From assembly GCA_019309685.1 (NCBI GenBank), contig JAFDFT010000133.1, positions 1 through 7,474 on the forward strand: 7,474 nt of DNA, written 5' to 3'. Every line of letters begins with the position of its first letter. Position 1 is the stretch's first letter. The notes under the pieces are model-generated. The model did not search any database and was not told where the DNA came from. It saw only the letters and a list, made by a program, of their open reading frames with translations. Shown in pieces: positions 1 to 7,081 of the stretch. Source of the stretch: Deltaproteobacteria bacterium. GTDB lineage: Bacteria > Desulfobacterota > Desulfobacteria > Desulfobacterales > JAABPS01. The position numbers were made by a program, and so were the translations under genes.

Positions 1-764
1 ATATCCACTTTCCACCCGAGCTTGTGCGCCTCTTTCAGGGCACCAACAGTTTCCCGGATGACGGTTGCAAGCACGACAAAATCGCAATCTGCTTTTTTCA
101 GTTTGGCAATCTGGGTGCTGAAGTCAGTGGCGCCTCTCTTGTAGGATTCGGCTGCGGTAAGTTCCATGTCCATTTCAGCGAGCTGATCCTTGACGCCTTT
201 TAACATGATAGCTCCCATTTCATCATCCTGATACATGATGCCGACCATTTTCTTGCCCTTTTTCTCGACAAAATATTTTGTCAGGGCTCGTGCCTGGTCA
301 TAGTAAGGGACAAATCCACCAAAGCTGTACCTGTCGTAGGGCTCAAAAAACAGAGATGCGGCTGTCAGGGGCATCATCTGCGGTATCTTTTTCTTTGAAA
401 TAATCGGTTTTGAGGCGCCTGCAGTGGGGCTTCCCATGTTGCCGATAAAACAGAACACCTTGTCTTTTTCGATCATTTTGTTTGTGACCATGATTGCCTT
501 TTTAGGATCATAGGCATTGTCTTCAACGATCAAACGGATCTTTCTCCCATGGATTCCGCCGGCATCATTGATTTCCTTGACCCTCATTTCCATTCCCATC
601 TTTACCTGGGTTCCCCACCCGGCAATTGGCCCGCTCAGGTCCTGGTGGCTGCCGATGATGATTTCCGTGTCCGTTATCCCTACCTCTTCTTTTTTAGTGC
701 ACGAGGTAAAGGCAAAGACCGCTGCCAGTAATACTACGAATACTAATAAACCTGTCCTTTTCAT
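1..764 (-). CDS. ABC transporter substrate-binding lipoprotein, LivJ/LivK (Peripla_BP_6) type, partial
   Basis: This is the extracytoplasmic receptor for the importer encoded upstream; it would capture the substrate and deliver it to LivH/LivM. Only the first 254 residues are in the window, because the frame stays open to the left edge. The N-terminus is a lipoprotein signal: MKRTG, a hydrophobic run at residues 6-19, then FTSC with the lipidation Cys at position 22. The Phe at -3 is slightly unusual for a lipobox. The mature part has the type I periplasmic-binding fold pattern: IIIGSHQDLSGPIAGWG near residue 35, then NDAGGIHGRKI, VEDNAYDPKKA, IGNMGSPTAGA and later a QDDEMG segment. The ATG at 764 is preceded by AAAGGAGG with a 6-base spacing, the strongest site in the operon. 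It is the last operon gene seen, 49 bases after the synthetase stop with no terminator between, so it is probably cotranscribed but separately boosted. The ligand cannot be read from sequence. Confidence 0.93.
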   Translation of the reverse strand, partial: MKRTGLLVFVVLLAAVFAFTSCTKKEEVGITDTEIIIGSHQDLSGPIAGWGTQVKMGMEMRVKEINDAGGIHGRKIRLIVEDNAYDPKKAIMVTNKMIEKDKVFCFIGNMGSPTAGASKPIISKKKIPQMMPLTAASLFFEPYDRYSFGGFVPYYDQARALTKYFVEKKGKKMVGIMYQDDEMGAIMLKGVKDQLAEMDMELTAAESYKRGATDFSTQIAKLKKADCDFVVLATVIRETVGALKEAHKLGWKVD

Positions 765-770
765 GCTTAA

Positions 771-778
771 CCTCCTTT
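771..778 (-). promoter_or_regulatory. Strong ribosome binding site of the substrate-binding protein gene
   Basis: AAAGGAGG on the minus strand, six bases before the ATG at 764, is nearly the full anti-16S complement. It is much stronger than the sites of the other operon genes. This fits the need for excess binding protein over membrane components, although the gene is last in the operon. Confidence 0.7.
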
Positions 779-813
779 TTTGCTAAAGTTATCTGGTGAA
801 ACATTTGCTATAT

Positions 814-2652
814 TTAATACATCGCCTCAATGGCATCTTTGAACTTTTCGCTGACAAACTTTCTTTTGAGTTTCATGGTTGGAGTGATTTCATCATCATC
901 TTCAGTAAGTTTTATATCGATGAGGCTGAATTTTTTGACTGTTTCAACCCTGGCAAAATTCTTGTTAACCTTTTCCACCTCCTGATGGATCAGTTTTATT
1001 ATTTCCGGGGCTTTCGTCAGATTGGCGTATGTGGTGAAGGGGATCCGATTTTCCTGAGCATACTCCATCACGTTTTCATCGTCAATCATAATTAAGGCTG
1101 TCAGGTATTTTCTCCCATCTCCGATAACGACTGCATCGTTAACATAGGGGCTGAATTTGAGCTGGTTTTCTATTTCAGAGGGCGTGATGTTTTTCCCTCC
1201 GGCGGTAATAATGATGTCCTTTTTCCGATCTGAAATAATAACATGCCCGTCTTCATCGATGCTCCCAACATCTCCGGTGTGAAGCCATCCGTCAATAATT
1301 GTTTCACGGGTTTTGTCAGGGTCGTTGAAGTATCCTTTGAAGACATTAGACCCCTTTATGAGTATTTCACCGTCTTCGGCGATTTTTATTTCGCATCCAG
1401 GGACAGGCTCTCCGACTGTTCCAAATTTTGTACCGCCTGGAATATGCATTGTTGCTGCACCTGTAGATTCCGTCTGGCCGTATACTTCTCTCATATCGAT
1501 TCCGATTGAATGATAGAATTTTAACAGGTCTGGAGAGATGGGTGCAGCGCCTGAGATGCACCAACGGACATTATTCAGACCGGTTACCTTTTTAACATTT
1601 TGCAGCACGGTCAAGTTGAAAAATTTAAAGAGAATTTTCAGGTAAAAAGGCGGTTTTGTTTTACTCAGTTTATAATCTGATATCTTATTACCCACAGCCA
1701 GTGCCAATTTGAATGCTAGCTTTTCCAGGGGTGTGGAGTCCTTTATTGTCAGCATTAGCGTGGAATAAAATTTTTCCCAGATCCTGGGTACTGCGAAGAA
1801 GAGATTAGGTGAAACTTCACGAATATCCCGTGGGACCGTGTCCATTTCTTCCGCGAAATTACAAATGTGTCCTGAACGCAATCCCCCCATAGTAGTGATA
1901 CCCCGCTCGGCAATATGTGTAAGCGGCAGGAAGGTAAGCATGTTATCGGTCATTCTCCCCGGGTCAATATCCCAAAATCCCTGCGTGCCTTCAATGACGT
2001 TTCGATGTGTTATCATGGCACCCTTGGGCGGTCCGGTCGTTCCGGAAGTATAGATCAGAATTGCCAGGTCATCCGGTTCAGGACCCTGAAGCAGTTTTTC
2101 AAACAGTGAAGGGTCTTTTTGATCCTGTTCTTTTCCTAACTTAAGAAGTTCATCAAAACTCATTACCAAAGGATCTGAAAAATCTCTGAGCCCTTCCATG
2201 TCAATGACAATAATTTTTTCCAGAAATTGCAGGTCTTCTCTAACTTCAAGTACTTTATCCAGCTGTTCTTCATCTTCTGCTATTAAGAATTTTGACCCGC
2301 TGTGCTCCACAAGGTATTTTACCTGTTTCGGGGAATCAGTGGCATAGATGCCCATGGTTACCGCACCCACCGCCACTGTGCCCATATCTGTAAAGAGCCA
2401 TTCCGGCCTGTTTTCACTGATAATGGCCACCCTGTCGTCCTTTTCAAGACCCAGCGAAATAAGACCCAGACCAAAATGTCTGGCATTTTTCCCATAGTCT
2501 TTCCAGGAAATTTCTTTCCAGAGACCGTATTTCTTTTCCCGCATCGCTGTTTTATCCCCCCACTCGTTGACACGATGCCAGAAAAGGCGAGGAATAGTAT
2601 TCACTTCAGGAGGCGCGGGTTTTGCAAATATTTCCTGTTTATTTATCGCCAT
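814..2652 (-). CDS. AMP-dependent long-chain-type acyl-CoA synthetase (AMP-forming)
   Basis: This enzyme would activate a carboxylic acid to its acyl-adenylate and then to its CoA thioester in the cytoplasm. Its 612 residues match the full length of bacterial long-chain acyl-CoA synthetases (FadD15/FAA1-like, ANL superfamily). The motifs are intact: the phosphate loop YTSGTTGPPKG at residues 201-211, the A5-type YGQTE at 391-395, TGDVG at 459-463, the hinge DRKKDIIITAGGKNI at 475-489, and the C-terminal TPTMKLKRK with the candidate catalytic Lys near 594. I chose the ATG at 2652 because a purine-rich site (AAGAGGAAG, 2658-2666) lies just upstream. A GTG at 2670 would add MEEEEK but lacks a comparable site. 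The gene overlaps livF by 10 bases, so the two are translationally linked. The context suggests it acts on the acid brought in by the adjacent importer. Chain length or aromatic preference cannot be told from sequence. Confidence 0.95.
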   Translation of the reverse strand: MAINKQEIFAKPAPPEVNTIPRLFWHRVNEWGDKTAMREKKYGLWKEISWKDYGKNARHFGLGLISLGLEKDDRVAIISENRPEWLFTDMGTVAVGAVTMGIYATDSPKQVKYLVEHSGSKFLIAEDEEQLDKVLEVREDLQFLEKIIVIDMEGLRDFSDPLVMSFDELLKLGKEQDQKDPSLFEKLLQGPEPDDLAILIYTSGTTGPPKGAMITHRNVIEGTQGFWDIDPGRMTDNMLTFLPLTHIAERGITTMGGLRSGHICNFAEEMDTVPRDIREVSPNLFFAVPRIWEKFYSTLMLTIKDSTPLEKLAFKLALAVGNKISDYKLSKTKPPFYLKILFKFFNLTVLQNVKKVTGLNNVRWCISGAAPISPDLLKFYHSIGIDMREVYGQTESTGAATMHIPGGTKFGTVGEPVPGCEIKIAEDGEILIKGSNVFKGYFNDPDKTRETIIDGWLHTGDVGSIDEDGHVIISDRKKDIIITAGGKNITPSEIENQLKFSPYVNDAVVIGDGRKYLTALIMIDDENVMEYAQENRIPFTTYANLTKAPEIIKLIHQEVEKVNKNFARVETVKKFSLIDIKLTEDDDEITPTMKLKRKFVSEKFKDAIEAMY

Positions 2653-3410
2653 TTTTTCTTCCTCTTCCACCGTTTGGTTCCCCTGATACTTTCTTCTTTT
2701 ACACCCAGATAGAATTCCTTTATATCTTCGTTTTCCATAAGCTCCTTGCAGGAATCCTCAAGAACGATCCTGCCGAGTTCGAGGACATATCCATGCTGGG
2801 CGAGTGTAAGCGCCATCAGCGCGTTCTGTTCCACAATTAGCATGGATGTTTTTTGTTCCGAATTAATACGCTTGATGATCTGGAATATTTCCTGCATCAG
2901 TATAGGGGAGAGCCCAAGAGAGGGTTCATCGAGCAGCAGCAGTTTTGGACGGGACATTAAGGCCCTGCCAATGGCCAGCATCTGCTGTTCGCCGCCGCTC
3001 AAGCTGCCGGCCTGCTGTGCGGTCCTTTCACCGAGAACCGGGAAATAATTATACATTGTTTTAAGGTCCTGCCTGATTTCGGCCCGGTCATTTCTCAAAT
3101 ATGCGCCCATGATCAGATTTTCTTTGACTGTTAATTCCTCGAAAACTTCCCTGCCTTCAGGTACGTGCGAGATGCCCATACGCACGATTTTGTCCGGTGC
3201 CAACCCTTCTATCGATTGCCCTAAAAATTCAATGGATCCTTTTTCCGGGTCCATTACCCCGGATATGGTTTTTAAAATAGTGGTCTTCCCAGCGCCGTTC
3301 GCACCCAGTATGGTAACGATGGACCCTTCTTCCACGTCCAGTGAAACCCCTTTTATGGCCATAATCGGGCCGTAGTAGGTTTCAATATTTCTAATTTTCA
3401 GTAAAGGCAT
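2643..3410 (-). CDS. livF: Branched-chain-amino-acid-type ABC transporter ATP-binding protein LivF
   Basis: This is one of the two cytoplasmic ATPases of the HAAT-family importer; it pairs with LivG beneath LivH/LivM. In the 255-residue product, Walker A GANGAGKT lies at 36-43, the signature LSGGEQQ at 137-143, and Walker B LLLLDEP at 157-163. The switch position carries Gln (IVEQN) rather than His, as is usual in LivF. The ATG at 3410 has GGAG six bases upstream (3417-3420). A TTG at 3422 would add four residues but has no such support. The start overlaps the end of livG by 20 bases. After the usual LivF end (…FYLG, residue 236) there is a 19-residue basic tail ending KRWKRKKKWR. This tail is encoded by the DNA that also forms the ribosome binding site and start of the synthetase gene, so it is probably a by-product of overlap rather than a functional domain. 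Confidence 0.96.
   Translation of the reverse strand: MPLLKIRNIETYYGPIMAIKGVSLDVEEGSIVTILGANGAGKTTILKTISGVMDPEKGSIEFLGQSIEGLAPDKIVRMGISHVPEGREVFEELTVKENLIMGAYLRNDRAEIRQDLKTMYNYFPVLGERTAQQAGSLSGGEQQMLAIGRALMSRPKLLLLDEPSLGLSPILMQEIFQIIKRINSEQKTSMLIVEQNALMALTLAQHGYVLELGRIVLEDSCKELMENEDIKEFYLGVKEESIRGTKRWKRKKKWR
2658..2666 (-). promoter_or_regulatory. Ribosome binding site deciding the acyl-CoA synthetase start
   Basis: On the minus strand this reads AAGAGGAAG, ending five bases before the ATG at 2652, with the GAGG part eight bases away. It favours that ATG over the GTG at 2670, which would place this purine stretch inside the coding region. It lies inside the last codons of livF. Confidence 0.55.
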
Positions 3411-4170
3411 CTTCTTCTCCAAGATAGGCCTTGAGCACTTCAGGGTGCTCGAGAACTTCCGCTGTTGTTCCCTGTGTAATCACTTCACCAAAACTCATGG
3501 CCATTGTACGATCCGATATTTCCTTAATAAATTTCATATTGTGCTCCACCATGAGAATGGTAATGCCAAGTTCTTCTTTAATATCCGTAATCCAGAAGCT
3601 GAGTTCTTCTGTTTCTTCCAAGGTCATTCCGGAGGAAGGTTCATCCAGAAGAAGAAGCTCAGGTTCCATGGCCAGCGCCCTGCCGATTTCAACTGTTTTT
3701 TGTACGCCATAGGGAAGGTTTTCAATAATCTGGTCCCTGTATGCCTGGAGATCCAAAAAATCGATGATATCTTCAGCCTTTTCCCTGTTTTCGATTTCCT
3801 GTTTACGGACAAAACCGGTAAAAAGGGCTTCTGCAAACAGGTTAGACCTACGGCGGCGATGCCTTCCCAATAAAAGGTTATCTACAACCGTCATGCGCCG
3901 GAAAAGTTCGATATTCTGAAACGTTCTGGCGATTCCAAGGTTAGCCACGACATGGGGCCTGACTCTGGATATGTCCTTTTCATTAAAAATAAAGGCGCCT
4001 TCATCAAGATCATAATACCTGTTAATGCAGTTGAAGATGGTTGTTTTACCCGCCCCGTTGGGCCCGATGATGGAAAACACCTCGCCTTTTTTAACATCAA
4101 AATTTACCAGCTCCAACGCGCGGATACCGCCGAACCGGATGGATATGTTCTTTGCTTCAAAAAATGACAT
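3391..4170 (-). CDS. livG: Branched-chain-amino-acid-type ABC transporter ATP-binding protein LivG
   Basis: This is the second ATPase of the importer, 259 residues and full length for LivG. Walker A is GPNGAGKT at 36-43. A Q-loop region follows with RTFQNIELF near 82-90, then Walker B LLLLDEP at 172-178 and the switch His in MVEHNM (His210). The C-terminal region ITQGTTAEVLEHPEVLKAYLGEE is the typical LivG ending. The ABC signature is divergent: NLPYGVQKTVEIGRAL (151-166) replaces the textbook LSxGQ core, so the usual Ser is Pro. Such variants occur within this ATPase family, and the partner LivF keeps a perfect LSGGE, so one canonical and one degenerate ATP site may be formed. The ATG follows directly on the livM stop (TAA then ATG), which points to translational coupling. 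The ribosome binding site (GGAAAGG) is modest. Confidence 0.96.
   Translation of the reverse strand: MSFFEAKNISIRFGGIRALELVNFDVKKGEVFSIIGPNGAGKTTIFNCINRYYDLDEGAFIFNEKDISRVRPHVVANLGIARTFQNIELFRRMTVVDNLLLGRHRRRRSNLFAEALFTGFVRKQEIENREKAEDIIDFLDLQAYRDQIIENLPYGVQKTVEIGRALAMEPELLLLDEPSSGMTLEETEELSFWITDIKEELGITILMVEHNMKFIKEISDRTMAMSFGEVITQGTTAEVLEHPEVLKAYLGEEDAFTEN
3417..3420 (-). promoter_or_regulatory. Ribosome binding site deciding the livF start
   Basis: GGAG on the minus strand, six bases before the ATG at 3410. If translation began at the TTG at 3422 this motif would be coding, so it supports the shorter LivF. It sits inside the 3' end of livG. Confidence 0.6.
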
Positions 4171-5244
4171 TTATTGCCTTTCCACTTTCTGGTAGCTTTT
4201 TTCCCTCTTAAATGTGTCTTTCTTATAAAGAGGGAAGGTTTCAAAATAATATTTTATTTTGAGCCATCGCCCGTATAGCCCCATGGGTTCAAACAGGATA
4301 AACAAAATGATCATTAAACCGAATAATGCTGCTTCAAGACCTGTCTGATCTCTAACAAACTTAGGCAGGTAATCCTTGGTCAGGATGATGGCATTTGGCA
4401 GGACAACAAAAAAAATAGCGCCGAATATCGCGCCGTGAACACTACCCAGGCCGCCGATGATGATCATGGCCAAAAACTCAATAGAGAGAAGAAGTGTAAA
4501 GCTCTCCGGATTGATAAAAGAAATTTTATACGTATAAAGAGCGCCTGCTATACCCGTGAAAAAGGCGCTGATGGCAAAAGCAGTGGTCTTAAATTTTGGC
4601 AGGCTGATGCCCATTGCCTGGGCAGCGACTTCGCTGTCACGAATGGCGATCATAGCGCGGCCGGTTGGCGATCGGAGTATGTTTTTCGCAAGAAGAATTA
4701 CAATAATAAGAACAACGAATGAAAGGTAGTACAGGCTGATCCCGGAACTAAACTCAAGCGGTCCTATGGAGGGGGATTCCACGTATATCCCCAGGTTGCC
4801 GCGTGTTAACGACTCCCATCGAACCAGGATTTCTTCAACAATAAAAGCAAGTGCGATGGTAGCGATGGAAAGATAAAGACCGGAAAGACGAAGAACCGGC
4901 AGCCCGATAATAATGCCCATGAGTCCGGCTAAAATTCCTGCGGCAGGGATGGCAAGAAGTAACGGCCCTCCTTTTGTTGTTATGATGGCAGCGGTGTATG
5001 AGCCGATGGCGAAAAATGCCGCGTGCCCCATGGATACCTGGCCCGTAAACCCGGCCAGAAGCATCAGTCCCAGAGCGCCGACAGCGTAAATACAGATAAA
5101 GGTCAGGATCGATATGAAATAATCATCGAGCGCAATAGGAATTGTCAAACACCCAGTCACAAGGGCCAGATACCAGAAAAAGGTGCTTCTGTATTTAAAC
5201 AGCCGGATATCCTCGTAATATTTTTTTTTCATTACAAAGCGCAT
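4171..5244 (-). CDS. livM: Branched-chain-amino-acid-type ABC transporter permease LivM
   Basis: This is an inner-membrane permease of the importer, 357 residues. It forms the translocation pore as a heterodimer with LivH. The family signature GFTGQVSMGHAAFFAIGSY is at residues 65-83, and GGLGSVHGAIFGA lies near 263-275 before the last membrane segments. The hydrophobic blocks are consistent with about eight to ten transmembrane helices. A charged cytoplasmic N-terminus (KKKYYEDIRLFKYRS) precedes the first helix, and a Lys/Arg-rich tail (YYFETFPLYKKDTFKREKS) follows the last. The ATG at 5244 lies five bases after the livH stop. A second Met four codons later (5232) has no better ribosome binding site, so the upstream start is kept, but this is a weak choice. 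The permease alone does not identify the substrate: the same family carries leucine/isoleucine/valine, amides, urea and aromatic acids. Confidence 0.95.
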   Translation of the reverse strand: MRFVMKKKYYEDIRLFKYRSTFFWYLALVTGCLTIPIALDDYFISILTFICIYAVGALGLMLLAGFTGQVSMGHAAFFAIGSYTAAIITTKGGPLLLAIPAAGILAGLMGIIIGLPVLRLSGLYLSIATIALAFIVEEILVRWESLTRGNLGIYVESPSIGPLEFSSGISLYYLSFVVLIIVILLAKNILRSPTGRAMIAIRDSEVAAQAMGISLPKFKTTAFAISAFFTGIAGALYTYKISFINPESFTLLLSIEFLAMIIIGGLGSVHGAIFGAIFFVVLPNAIILTKDYLPKFVRDQTGLEAALFGLMIILFILFEPMGLYGRWLKIKYYFETFPLYKKDTFKREKSYQKVERQ

Positions 5245-5249
5245 AGGGT

Positions 5250-6137
5250 CTATACCTTTTTCTTTAATTCAGTGCCAAAAAGACCGTACGGACGGATGAC
5301 AAGAACGAGGATGAGAATAATCCACGCGGCGACATCTTTCCAGCCGATGGGAAGGTAAGCACCGGCCAGGCTTTCGGTGACGCCGATGATGAGTCCCCCC
5401 ACAACAGCGCCGGGGATACTGTAAAATCCGCCGAGAATAGCGGCGGGCATAGCCTTCAGGCCGATCAGGCCCATGTTCATGTGAACGAATGTGATGGGCG
5501 ATAGGAGAATGCCGGCAAAGCCACCCAGTATCGCGCTGATGACCCAGGTAAGAGAAAATACCCTGTTGACGCTGATCCCCATATATACAGCGGCCAACTG
5601 ATTCTGGGAGGTCGCACGCATGGCCACACCCATCTTGGTAAACCGGAAAAAGATAAAGAGCGCCAGGATCAGAAGGAGGGTGAGGATGATGATCGACAGA
5701 TGTTCCCAGGAAACAATAATTTCATTATATCGTACGAGTTTTTCGGTAAATGGTGTGCCGAATCCATAGGTATCCGTCCCCCAGAAAGGGATCATACTTA
5801 CCACGCTCTTGAAAAAGATCATCATTCCGATGGTGACCATGACAAGGGAAAAAATCGGTTGGCCCACAAGGGGACGAAGAACGACCCTCTCAATGATCAT
5901 GCCGAAAAGGGCCATAATAAGGGTTGTGAGCAGTAAGGTGGTCCAGTAGGAGAGATGAAAAAAGGAAATGAGGCTGAAGGCAATAAACGCCCCAACCATC
6001 ATGAGTTCACCCTGGGCGAAATTGATCACTTCGGTAGCCTTAAAAATCATTACAAACCCGAGGGCGATCAGTCCGTAAATGCAGCCCACGGATATACCGC
6101 TTAGAATTGTCTGCAGGATCTCGTTTAGAAGATTCAT
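5250..6137 (-). CDS. livH: Branched-chain-amino-acid-type ABC transporter permease LivH
   Basis: This is the first gene of the minus-strand operon and the second inner-membrane permease, 295 residues, the normal LivH size. The N-terminal GISVGCIYGLIALGFVMIFKAT (near 14-35) and the strongly conserved NFAQGELMMVGAF (39-51) mark LivH. The cytoplasmic coupling loop appears as GVAMRATSQNQLAAVYMGI (170-188). LKAMPAAILGGFYSIPGA (227-244) and the C-terminal IRPYGLFG (281-288) complete the family pattern. About eight membrane segments are visible. The ATG at 6137 agrees with the family N-terminus (MNLLNEILQ), although only a weak purine stretch precedes it. The other operon genes follow with gaps of five bases or fewer, or with overlaps, until the 49-base gap before the binding protein. 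Confidence 0.96.
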   Translation of the reverse strand: MNLLNEILQTILSGISVGCIYGLIALGFVMIFKATEVINFAQGELMMVGAFIAFSLISFFHLSYWTTLLLTTLIMALFGMIIERVVLRPLVGQPIFSLVMVTIGMMIFFKSVVSMIPFWGTDTYGFGTPFTEKLVRYNEIIVSWEHLSIIILTLLLILALFIFFRFTKMGVAMRATSQNQLAAVYMGISVNRVFSLTWVISAILGGFAGILLSPITFVHMNMGLIGLKAMPAAILGGFYSIPGAVVGGLIIGVTESLAGAYLPIGWKDVAAWIILILVLVIRPYGLFGTELKKKV

Positions 6138-6283
6138 ATCCAGTCCCGATGTCGATATTTAAAGGGTTGAGTCTCGGCCAGTAAAAAAAGGATTTATTTT
6201 TTACCCGGGCAATTAACACAGATCATCATAGTTTGTATGTTGCACTGGAATAACTGATGAGCATTCAGTCGCTGATTTTAATT

Positions 6284-6312
6284 TAACTATCCTTACAAAA
6301 TTTTCTTGTCAA
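6284..6312 (-). promoter_or_regulatory. Candidate sigma-70 promoter of the liv operon
   Basis: On the minus strand a perfect TTGACA lies at 6307-6312. Seventeen bases downstream is only a poor -10 (TAGTTA, near 6284-6289). The position, about 140 bases before the livH start, is plausible, but the weak -10 means either activator dependence or a chance -35. Confidence 0.3.
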
Positions 6313-6324
6313 GTATTTTTAAAA

Positions 6325-6339
6325 AATGACTTTGTCATT
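6325..6339. promoter_or_regulatory. Inverted repeat, possible operator upstream of the liv promoter
   Basis: AATGAC and GTCATT are perfect 6-base arms separated by TTT. The repeat lies 12 bases upstream of the candidate minus-strand -35 box. The GTCAT half can also pair with ATGACA at 6346-6351. A transcription-factor site is possible, but no specific regulator is recognised. Confidence 0.3.
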
Positions 6340-6572
6340 CCGATGATGACAGGGCAGCACAGTGCTAAATCACACGTCACCGCAGCATCTTTGAAGTATG
6401 TTCTAAGGAATTTAGGTCGCTTGTAGGAGCAACTGAGATTTGATTATCAGATAGGAACTCGATGTGTACGTTATTATAATAAGTTGGTAACGTTCAAAAG
6501 TGTTCGCTTAGGGATTTTTATTAAATTTACTCATTACTTAAAATCAAGTACTACTCATAGCTAGAAAATAGA

Positions 6573-6636
6573 AGAAAAGTTTCCTGTGCGAGAATGAGCC
6601 CCCAAAAAGCTCGTCGGAGCACAGGAATTCTTTTCT
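6573..6636. repeat. Imperfect palindrome of 64 bases, hairpin-forming
   Basis: Three paired blocks are visible: AGAAAAG (6573-6579) with CTTTTCT (6630-6636), TTCCTGTGC (6581-6589) with GCACAGGAA (6619-6627), and GAGC (6596-6599) with GCTC (6609-6612), around a CCCCAAAAA loop. An asymmetric 1x2 bulge and a 6x6 internal loop interrupt the stem. No U-tract directly follows, so it is not a typical intrinsic terminator. It could be a REP/MITE-like element, a structured RNA or a protein-binding site; only one copy is in the window. Confidence 0.5.
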
Positions 6637-6743
6637 GTGGTAAATCAAATAGATATACCCCTCTGCAACATAACAAATATGCTTTTTATTTGATTGAAGA
6701 AATTAATCATGTATTAGACTATATAGAAAATACAGTATTTTTC

Positions 6744-6773
6744 TTGACAATATTTTGACATATAAACTATCAT
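6744..6773 (+). promoter_or_regulatory. Candidate promoter of small-peptide gene 1
   Basis: TTGACA at 6744-6749 and TATCAT at 6768-6773 are 18 bases apart. This is a perfect -35 and a five-of-six -10. Transcription would start near 6780, giving a leader of about 30 bases before the ribosome binding site. The -35 aligns with an equivalent TTGACA upstream of peptide gene 2. A second TTGACA at 6755-6760 lacks a good partner. Confidence 0.5.
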
Positions 6774-6812
6774 AAATAATCCAATTCGATAACCGAAAAA
6801 AGGAGGATATAA

Positions 6813-6920
6813 GTGGCTAAAGAAAAAACAAAAGGCAAAAAAGAAACTTACGAAAAGCCGAAACTTAAAAAGGAAGGCGGGCTCAAGGATATTACTGCAG
6901 GCAGAACTGGGCAGATGTAA
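6813..6920 (+). CDS. Small RiPP precursor-like peptide 1 with lasso-type leader
   Basis: This is a 35-residue peptide starting with GTG, preceded by AAGGAGG with a six-base spacing. The first 29 residues are Lys/Glu-rich and contain Y13, P16, L18, G22 and T28. These fit exactly the YxxPxLxxxGxxxxxT signature of lasso-peptide leaders, in which Thr sits at the penultimate leader position and the leader is bound by the RRE (B1) protein. Cleavage after A29 would leave a core of only GRTGQM. This has the Gly1 typical of lasso cores but no Asp/Glu at positions 7-9, and it is too short for a lariat. The residues after the leader are therefore either a truncated core or a substrate for other chemistry. 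No signal peptide, Cys or membrane segment is present. The gene is a tandem paralogue of the next one. The leader assignment is strong; the product is unknown. Confidence 0.72.
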   Translation: MAKEKTKGKKETYEKPKLKKEGGLKDITAGRTGQM

Positions 6921-7010
6921 GGGGAAAAAGTTCATAATTTAACCCGCAGTTCATTGCAAATCAAGGCAATTAATCATTCTCGATACTGAATAAAAAATGA
7001 AGGATTTCGG

Positions 7011-7040
7011 TTGACATTATCATAAAAAGCAGCTTAACCT
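7011..7040 (+). promoter_or_regulatory. Candidate promoter of small-peptide gene 2
   Basis: TTGACA at 7011-7016 is collinear with the -35 box of gene 1 (offset 267 bases). The -10 at the same 18-base spacing is poor (TAACCT, 7035-7040). Gene 2 might instead be read from the upstream promoter, since no terminator is visible between the two genes. Confidence 0.35.
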
Positions 7041-7081
7041 ATAGAAAATAAAATTCTAAAATCACAAAGGGGAGGATAAAA

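Larger units (their letters stand above)
6138..6800. other. Non-coding region between the liv operon and the small-peptide genes
   Basis: This stretch of about 660 AT-rich bases separates two divergently transcribed blocks. I see no convincing gene in it. A 54-codon frame from 6594 has no ribosome binding site and overlaps both the palindrome and the peptide promoter. The part next to livH probably forms a leader of about 140 bases for the operon. It holds an AT-rich inverted repeat, 6181-6188 with 6197-6204 (8-bp arms, 8-base loop). Other contents are a candidate minus-strand promoter and operator near 6284-6339, a perfect 12-base AT palindrome at 6471-6482, a large imperfect palindrome at 6573-6636, and the candidate promoter of the first peptide gene. 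Confidence 0.6.

Noticed and set aside
517..5936. Many plus-strand and alternative-frame open frames across the operon
   Set aside because: All lie antisense to, or out of frame with, well-supported genes. They have no family motifs and are shadows of the real coding frames.
6181..6204. AT-rich inverted repeat in the livH leader as an attenuator or riboswitch
   Set aside because: The arms are only A/T runs with a single G-C end pair, so the stem would be weak, and no riboswitch-like conserved core is recognisable nearby.
6594..6758. A 54-codon plus-strand frame starting MSPQKARR and ending in LTIF
   Set aside because: It has no ribosome binding site, starts inside the palindrome and runs through the peptide 1 promoter. 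It is not recognisable as any family. It could be a gene remnant, but an open frame of this length is expected by chance in AT-rich DNA.
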